Source: Verrucomicrobiota bacterium
GTDB lineage: Bacteria; Verrucomicrobiota; Kiritimatiellia; Kiritimatiellales; Tichowtungiaceae
Direction of reading: 5' to 3'
NCBI GenBank assembly: GCA_020853375.1
Contig: JADYZA010000109.1
Span: 1 to 7,737 of the forward strand
DNA: 7,737 nt
In this document: positions 3,974 through 7,737 of the stretch, one piece after another
How the letters are laid out: the number at the start of each line of letters is the position of its first letter
How positions within the stretch are numbered: position 1 is the stretch's first letter
Notes under the pieces: model-generated
What the model was told of the DNA's origin: nothing
The model's database searches: none
What the model saw: the letters and a program-made list of their open reading frames with translations, nothing else
Position numbers and translations under genes: made by a program

Positions 3974-5737
3974 CTACCAGTTTAGGGTGAGCGACACGCC
4001 CGCGAAGCGCTCCGGAGTGCGCTGGCCGGGGAACGTCTGGAAGTTATCATCCCATGCGTTGTTCAGCAGGAACGAAAGGGTGGCGTAGTCCGCTTGAGGC
4101 GGCGTGAAGCGAACGACAAACGAGCTATCGGCGCCGAAGTCGCCGCCGGTGCGAACCGCATTATCGGTTTGCCAGCGGAGCGATTGGACCGTGCCGATCT
4201 CGATCGGTTTAACCGGACGCCAGAGCAGTGAGGCTTGTGTCAGGTGTTCGGGATAGTCGAGGGCGTAACGGGATGCGTAATTTCCGAAGTCGGCAGCGGT
4301 CCGATCCTTGTATATCCATGTGTGGGCTAGTTGCATCTCGATATTTTTGGCTGGGTACCAACCGAAGCGCGCTGCGGTTCCATAGATGTCCAAGTTGCCG
4401 ATATCCACGGCGGTCCAGCGGGCGGCGGAATTGGTCTTCATCCAGTCGACTGTATTGTGCGATCGGCGGTAGAACGCTGAAACCTTCCAGTCGGTGTGCT
4501 CCGACGGAGTGCCCTTCAGCCCGGTTTCCATCTGCTGTTCAGTCTGCGGTTCGAGGCCGGAATTGCCGAGGCTGAAGGGTGAGTTATAGTTCAGTTCGGT
4601 GTAGGACGGCTGGCGCACCGTTTCGGTATACGCCGCAAAAGCGGTTAGATTGTCTGAAAGCTGATAATCCAAGCCGGCTTGCGGCAGGTAGTACGGTGAT
4701 TCTCCGGTAAAAAATTCACTGCGCATCCCAGCGGTCACCTTCAGGCGGTCACCTTGCCACTGCGGCAAAAGGGAAACGCCTCCGCGCGTCCGGTTAAAGT
4801 GACCCAGCGGACCGGAGCCGACGCTGTCGATCTGTTCATGATCCATATCCGCGCGCCAACCGAACGCCCAGCGGTTTACCTCCATCGTACGGCCATCAAA
4901 AAAAGCGGAGCTGACTTGCGAGCGGTGTTGGTTGAGATAGGTATAAGTCGGCAACGCATAATCGTCATGAAATTCATGCCATGAAACACCGCCGCGAAGG
5001 TAATCCGAATTCAAATCGCCTTTGCGGGCCGACAGATAAACAAGAGTGTCTTCGGTTTTCTCGTTGGCTGGAACCGCGTCACTGACACCGTAATAGCCGC
5101 GCGCGCCGAACTCTTTTTTCTGATGAGCAGCCAAGGCGTCCACTTGCACATCGTCTTCGCGATACTGCACATGGCCGCCGGCATATTCCCGGTCATAGTC
5201 GTTATCCTTATAATCCACACCTTCAGCCGATTCCCGTCCGCCGAACAGGCCGAGGCCGAGCTGCTTGGTGAGCATATGTTGCACAAGCGCGCTCTGCCAG
5301 TCGCGGTGATCCGAGCCGAATCCGGTTTCCACCTGTTTTTTTCCGGAGATTGGAAGCAGGTCGAATCCGGCGGTACCCGTCAGATGTCCGCCCTGATTAT
5401 CCAATCCTGTCAGCACTTTAGGCCGGGAAAGCATCACGGCGGGCAGCGGCAGCTCGGCGTTGAAATGTTCGGTCTGAGGATTACGCAGAGTCAGTCCGCC
5501 CAGCGCGAGGCCTGCGCCGCTGAACGAACTCCCGCGGATGGAAAGGTCGTTTTGCGCCCCGCCCTGAGAATTCAAAACCACGCCGGGTTCGGCGCGCAGA
5601 ACCTCATGAATCGCCGCGCTCTCGGCAGTCTGCGCCGCGGCAGTCACCACAATTGGCGCGACATTGGTTACGATCTCTTCCGCGCAAAGAACGCGGAAAC
5701 TGAAAAGGGTGACGGTTACGATAAAAATAGGCTTCAT
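3974..5737 (-). CDS. TonB-dependent outer-membrane receptor, BtuB-sized
   Basis: The 587-residue product is an outer-membrane gated barrel that would import a scarce ligand using TonB energy. Residues 1-19 form a signal peptide with a hydrophobic core and likely cleavage after VLCA. A TonB-box-like APIVVTAAAQ follows at about 27-36. The plug domain runs to roughly residue 135 and contains LRAEPGVVLNSQGGAQNDLS and the IRG motif (about 67-69), then GLALGGLTLRNPQTEH. The rest alternates beta strands and polar loops, for example YLPQAGLDYQLSDNLTAFAAY then TETVRQPSYTELN, typical of the receptor barrel. The chain ends in SLTLNW with a terminal aromatic residue, as outer-membrane barrels usually do. 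Its size is close to BtuB (614 aa), but the substrate is unknown. No cobalamin riboswitch fits in the 95 bp upstream. The start ATG has only a weak GGA upstream. No transport partner is adjacent; ilvD is divergent. Confidence 0.9.
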   Translation of the reverse strand: MKPIFIVTVTLFSFRVLCAEEIVTNVAPIVVTAAAQTAESAAIHEVLRAEPGVVLNSQGGAQNDLSIRGSSFSGAGLALGGLTLRNPQTEHFNAELPLPAVMLSRPKVLTGLDNQGGHLTGTAGFDLLPISGKKQVETGFGSDHRDWQSALVQHMLTKQLGLGLFGGRESAEGVDYKDNDYDREYAGGHVQYREDDVQVDALAAHQKKEFGARGYYGVSDAVPANEKTEDTLVYLSARKGDLNSDYLRGGVSWHEFHDDYALPTYTYLNQHRSQVSSAFFDGRTMEVNRWAFGWRADMDHEQIDSVGSGPLGHFNRTRGGVSLLPQWQGDRLKVTAGMRSEFFTGESPYYLPQAGLDYQLSDNLTAFAAYTETVRQPSYTELNYNSPFSLGNSGLEPQTEQQMETGLKGTPSEHTDWKVSAFYRRSHNTVDWMKTNSAARWTAVDIGNLDIYGTAARFGWYPAKNIEMQLAHTWIYKDRTAADFGNYASRYALDYPEHLTQASLLWRPVKPIEIGTVQSLRWQTDNAVRTGGDFGADSSFVVRFTPPQADYATLSFLLNNAWDDNFQTFPGQRTPERFAGVSLTLNW

Positions 5738-5832
5738 AATATTTTTCCGGAACGTATGCTTTCCAACTCGAGGCCGGAGAAGGTACTTGAATAGCCGATA
5801 AAGTCGATCGTTTTGTAAGGAAAGGAACTCTC
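5738..5832. promoter_or_regulatory. Divergent intergenic region between the TonB-dependent receptor and ilvD
   Basis: These 95 bp must hold the promoters of both divergent genes. I see no pair of boxes close to consensus in either direction; a TTGAAT near 5789 is a weak -35 candidate for ilvD. The ilvD ribosome binding site is AAGGA (5822-5826), 6 nt before its ATG. A TTCCGGAA palindrome lies next to the receptor start. There is no leader peptide or attenuator and no room for a T-box or cobalamin riboswitch. Confidence 0.4.
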
Positions 5833-7524
5833 ATGAACAGCGATAGAGTTAAAAAAGGAATGGAGCGCGCGCCCCACCGCAGCCTGATGCACGCCACGGG
5901 ACTGACCGACGCGGATATCAAAAAACCGTTCATCGCCGTCTGTAATTCCTTCAACGAAGTCATTCCCGGACACGTCCACCTGAATCAGGTTGGACGGCTC
6001 ATTTGCGAAGCCGTCCGCGAAGCGGGCGGAACGCCTCGCGAGTTTAATGTCATTGGTGTTTGCGACGGAATCGCGATGGGCCACGAAGGGATGAAGTTTT
6101 CTCTTCCGAGCCGCGAACTGATCGCCGACAGCGTGGAGACCATGGTTCAGGCTCATGCTTTTGACGCGATGATCTGTATTCCCAACTGCGACAAGATTGT
6201 TCCCGGCATGCTGATGGGCGCGGTTCGTTGCAACATCCCGACGGTTTTTGCCAGCGGCGGCCCGATGGCTGCCGGACGGATGGCGGATGGCCGCGTCGTT
6301 GACCTGATCAGCGTTTTCGAAGGTGTCGCGCAGTGCAAAGCCGGTAAAATGAGCGAGGCGGAACTGAACGAGCTGGAGTGCAAAGCCTGCCCGTCCGCCG
6401 GGTCCTGCTCCGGTATGTTCACGGCCAACTCCATGAATTGTCTTTGCGAAGCAATTGGTATGGCGCTTCCGGGGAACGGAACGCTGCTGGCGACGGAACC
6501 CGCGCGTCTTGCGCTTTGGAAAGCCGCCGCGAAACGCGCGGTTGAAATGGCGCTGGCCAACGGGCCAAAACCGCGCGACATCATCACGGTCGAATCGGTC
6601 GATAACGCTTTTGTGCTCGATATGGCAATGGGCGGTTCGACGAACACGGTTCTGCACACGCTGGCAGTCGCCAACGAAGCAGGGGTTGCCTACGACTTGG
6701 AGCGCATCAACAAGCTTTCCAAAATCACGCCGAACATCTGCAAAGTTTCGCCGTCGTCGAATTTTCATATCGAAGATGTGCGCGACGCTGGCGGCATTAG
6801 CGCCATTCTCGGTGAAATCAGCAAGATCAGCGGACTACTCAAGCTCGACCGTCCAACCGTCACCGGCAAAACGCTCGGCGAAAATATCGCCGGAGCCGTC
6901 AGCAAAAATGAAAAGTGCATCCACAAAGTCGAAAACGCCTACAGCAAAGAAGGCGGACTCGCCATTCTGCGCGGCAACATCGCCGAAGCGGGTGCCGTTG
7001 TGAAGAGCGCGGGCGTCGACCCGAAAATGCTCGTTCACAAAGGCCCGGCGGTCATCTTCGAATCGCAGGAAGAAGCCTGCGAAGGAATTCTCGCCGGAAA
7101 AGTCAAAGCGGGCGACGTTGTGGTTATTCGCTACGAAGGGCCGAAAGGCGGTCCCGGCATGCAGGAAATGCTCGCACCCACCAGCTACATCATGGGGCAA
7201 GGACTTGGCGATAAAGTCGCGCTCATCACCGACGGACGATTCAGCGGCGGAACGCGCGGCGCCTGCATCGGACACATTTCACCTGAAGCGGCGGAAGGCG
7301 GGCCGATCGGTCTGCTCAAAACCGGCGACCTCATCGAAATCGACATACCGAACCGCAAACTGCACGCCGACGTTTCCGAAAAAGAATTTTCCGAACGTCG
7401 GAAAACATGGAAGAAGCCCGCGCCGCGCTACACCACCGGCTGGCTGGCGCGCTACGCTTCGCTCGCCACCAACGCCAGTAACGGCGCCGTGCTGAAATCG
7501 CAGTGCGATGTTTGCGATGTGTAA
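5833..7524 (+). CDS. ilvD: dihydroxy-acid dehydratase
   Basis: The 563-residue enzyme dehydrates 2,3-dihydroxy-isovalerate and 2,3-dihydroxy-3-methylvalerate to the 2-keto acids in valine, isoleucine and leucine synthesis, in the cytoplasm. It aligns throughout with the IlvD/Edd family and has the usual length. Cys37 (AVCNSFNE), Cys119 ([11 protein letters not shown]) and Cys192 ([17 protein letters not shown]) are at the three iron-sulfur ligand positions. Asp78 ([12 protein letters not shown]), Asp120 and Lys121 are the Mg2+ site residues, the lysine being carbamylated in family structures. Ser471 in [10 protein letters not shown] is the expected catalytic base. EACPSAG-like KACPSAGSC and the substrate features favour IlvD over the sugar-acid dehydratase Edd. 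Start: ATG at 5833 with AAGGA 6 nt upstream, and the sequence begins [18 protein letters not shown] as in homologues. No other branched-chain genes are adjacent. It may be cotranscribed with the next gene, 40 bp away. Confidence 0.97.
   Translation: MNSDRVKKGMERAPHRSLMHATGLTDADIKKPFIAVCNSFNEVIPGHVHLNQVGRLICEAVREAGGTPREFNVIGVCDGIAMGHEGMKFSLPSRELIADSVETMVQAHAFDAMICIPNCDKIVPGMLMGAVRCNIPTVFASGGPMAAGRMADGRVVDLISVFEGVAQCKAGKMSEAELNELECKACPSAGSCSGMFTANSMNCLCEAIGMALPGNGTLLATEPARLALWKAAAKRAVEMALANGPKPRDIITVESVDNAFVLDMAMGGSTNTVLHTLAVANEAGVAYDLERINKLSKITPNICKVSPSSNFHIEDVRDAGGISAILGEISKISGLLKLDRPTVTGKTLGENIAGAVSKNEKCIHKVENAYSKEGGLAILRGNIAEAGAVVKSAGVDPKMLVHKGPAVIFESQEEACEGILAGKVKAGDVVVIRYEGPKGGPGMQEMLAPTSYIMGQGLGDKVALITDGRFSGGTRGACIGHISPEAAEGGPIGLLKTGDLIEIDIPNRKLHADVSEKEFSERRKTWKKPAPRYTTGWLARYASLATNASNGAVLKSQCDVCDV
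7387..7405. repeat. Variant palindrome TTTTCCGA-acg-TCGGAAAA inside ilvD
   Basis: Perfect 8-bp arms and 3-bp centre. It differs from the copy at 1459 by one compensated change per arm (A to G, T to C), so symmetry is kept. It lies in the codons for F-S-E-R-R-K near the C-terminus of IlvD. Confidence 0.5.
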
Positions 7525-7564
7525 CCATTGACTTGCTTCCCGATCATTTTGGAAAGGCGGCCTC

Positions 7565-7737
7565 ATGAAAAAAATATCCGGTTGTATTCTCGTATGTTTG
7601 GCTCTTGCGACGCTGGTTCAGGCGCAGAACATTCAACTTCCCGCGCCGCGCAGGACCGGCGGCATGCCGTTGATGGAAGCGCTCAACGCTCGGCAGACAC
7701 AACGCGCCTTTTCGCCGAAGCCGCTGAGCGGACAGCA
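7565..7737 (+). CDS. N-terminal fragment of an exported nitroreductase-family (SagB-like) protein, cut by window end
   Basis: Only the first 57 residues are present; the frame is open at the right edge. Residues 1-20 form a signal peptide (MKK, hydrophobic core ILVCLALATLV, cleavage after VQA), so the protein is probably periplasmic. The following LPAPRRTGGMPLMEALNARQ, then TQRAFSPKPLSGQ, is the N-terminal pattern of FMN-dependent nitroreductase/SagB-type oxidoreductases. In that family the R-x-T/S-x-R-x-F segment helps bind the flavin phosphate and normally leads into an L-S-x-L-L-W-A helix, here beyond the edge. GGAAAGG (7551-7557) sits 7 nt before the ATG at 7565. The gene follows ilvD by 40 bp without a terminator, so readthrough from ilvD is likely. 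The family call rests on a short stretch. Confidence 0.7.
   Translation, partial: MKKISGCILVCLALATLVQAQNIQLPAPRRTGGMPLMEALNARQTQRAFSPKPLSGQ

Noticed and set aside
3538..3990. A 150-codon open frame on the plus strand
   Set aside because: It has no ribosome binding site and unnatural composition. It runs through the terminator-side hairpins, antisense to the 42-aa gene and into the 3' end of the receptor gene.
5738..5832. Cobalamin riboswitch upstream of the TonB-dependent receptor, or an attenuator upstream of ilvD
   Set aside because: The gap is only 95 bp and holds no recognisable B12 box, leader peptide with branched-chain codons, or T-box sequence.
5734..6768. A 344-codon open frame antisense to the start of ilvD
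   Set aside because: It is rich in Arg, His and Phe with low-complexity composition, as expected opposite GC-rich codons. It lies wholly against conserved IlvD sequence and has no Shine-Dalgarno.

Overview
The window looks like chromosomal DNA of a Gram-negative bacterium. It encodes a TonB-dependent outer-membrane receptor and two exported or probably exported proteins, uses good Shine-Dalgarno sites, has CCA encoded in its tRNA gene, and is GC-rich. The aldo/keto reductase is of a type I associate with cyanobacteria and the Planctomycetes-Verrucomicrobia-Chlamydiae group. A verrucomicrobial or kiritimatiellal origin is my guess and is not proven by the sequence. There are no phage genes, transposases or CRISPR arrays.

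Layout. Positions 1-794 (+) hold the 3' end of a large protein: a helical, DUF3131/glucoamylase-like part followed by a beta-rich tail. It converges, with a 6-bp gap, on a minus-strand operon that runs AEC-family transporter (3260-2325), aldo/keto reductase (2321-1134) and the nucleoside phosphorylase ppnP (1115-801). Spacing in this operon is 3 bp and 18 bp, and the ribosome binding site of the reductase lies across the end of the transporter gene.

Positions 3322-3517 (+) form a compact tRNA-Phe(GAA) unit with a near-consensus promoter and a terminator that works on both strands. Facing it on the minus strand is a small transcription unit that is easily missed: a promoter at 3842-3815, a leader with two hairpins, a strong Shine-Dalgarno, and a 42-codon gene (3720-3592) that I do not recognise. 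Three hairpins follow, then the shared terminator.

Positions 5737-3974 (-) encode a BtuB-sized TonB-dependent receptor. Across a 95-bp intergenic region, ilvD (5833-7524, +) encodes a complete dihydroxy-acid dehydratase. It is followed 40 bp later by the start of a nitroreductase-like gene with a signal peptide, cut by the window edge.

The genes do not form one pathway. ilvD serves branched-chain amino acid synthesis, ppnP nucleoside salvage, and the receptor outer-membrane uptake. The two observations most worth following are the 42-aa gene with its structured transcript, and a recurring palindrome (TTCCAA-N3-TTGGAA and close variants) found in three protein genes and one leader.
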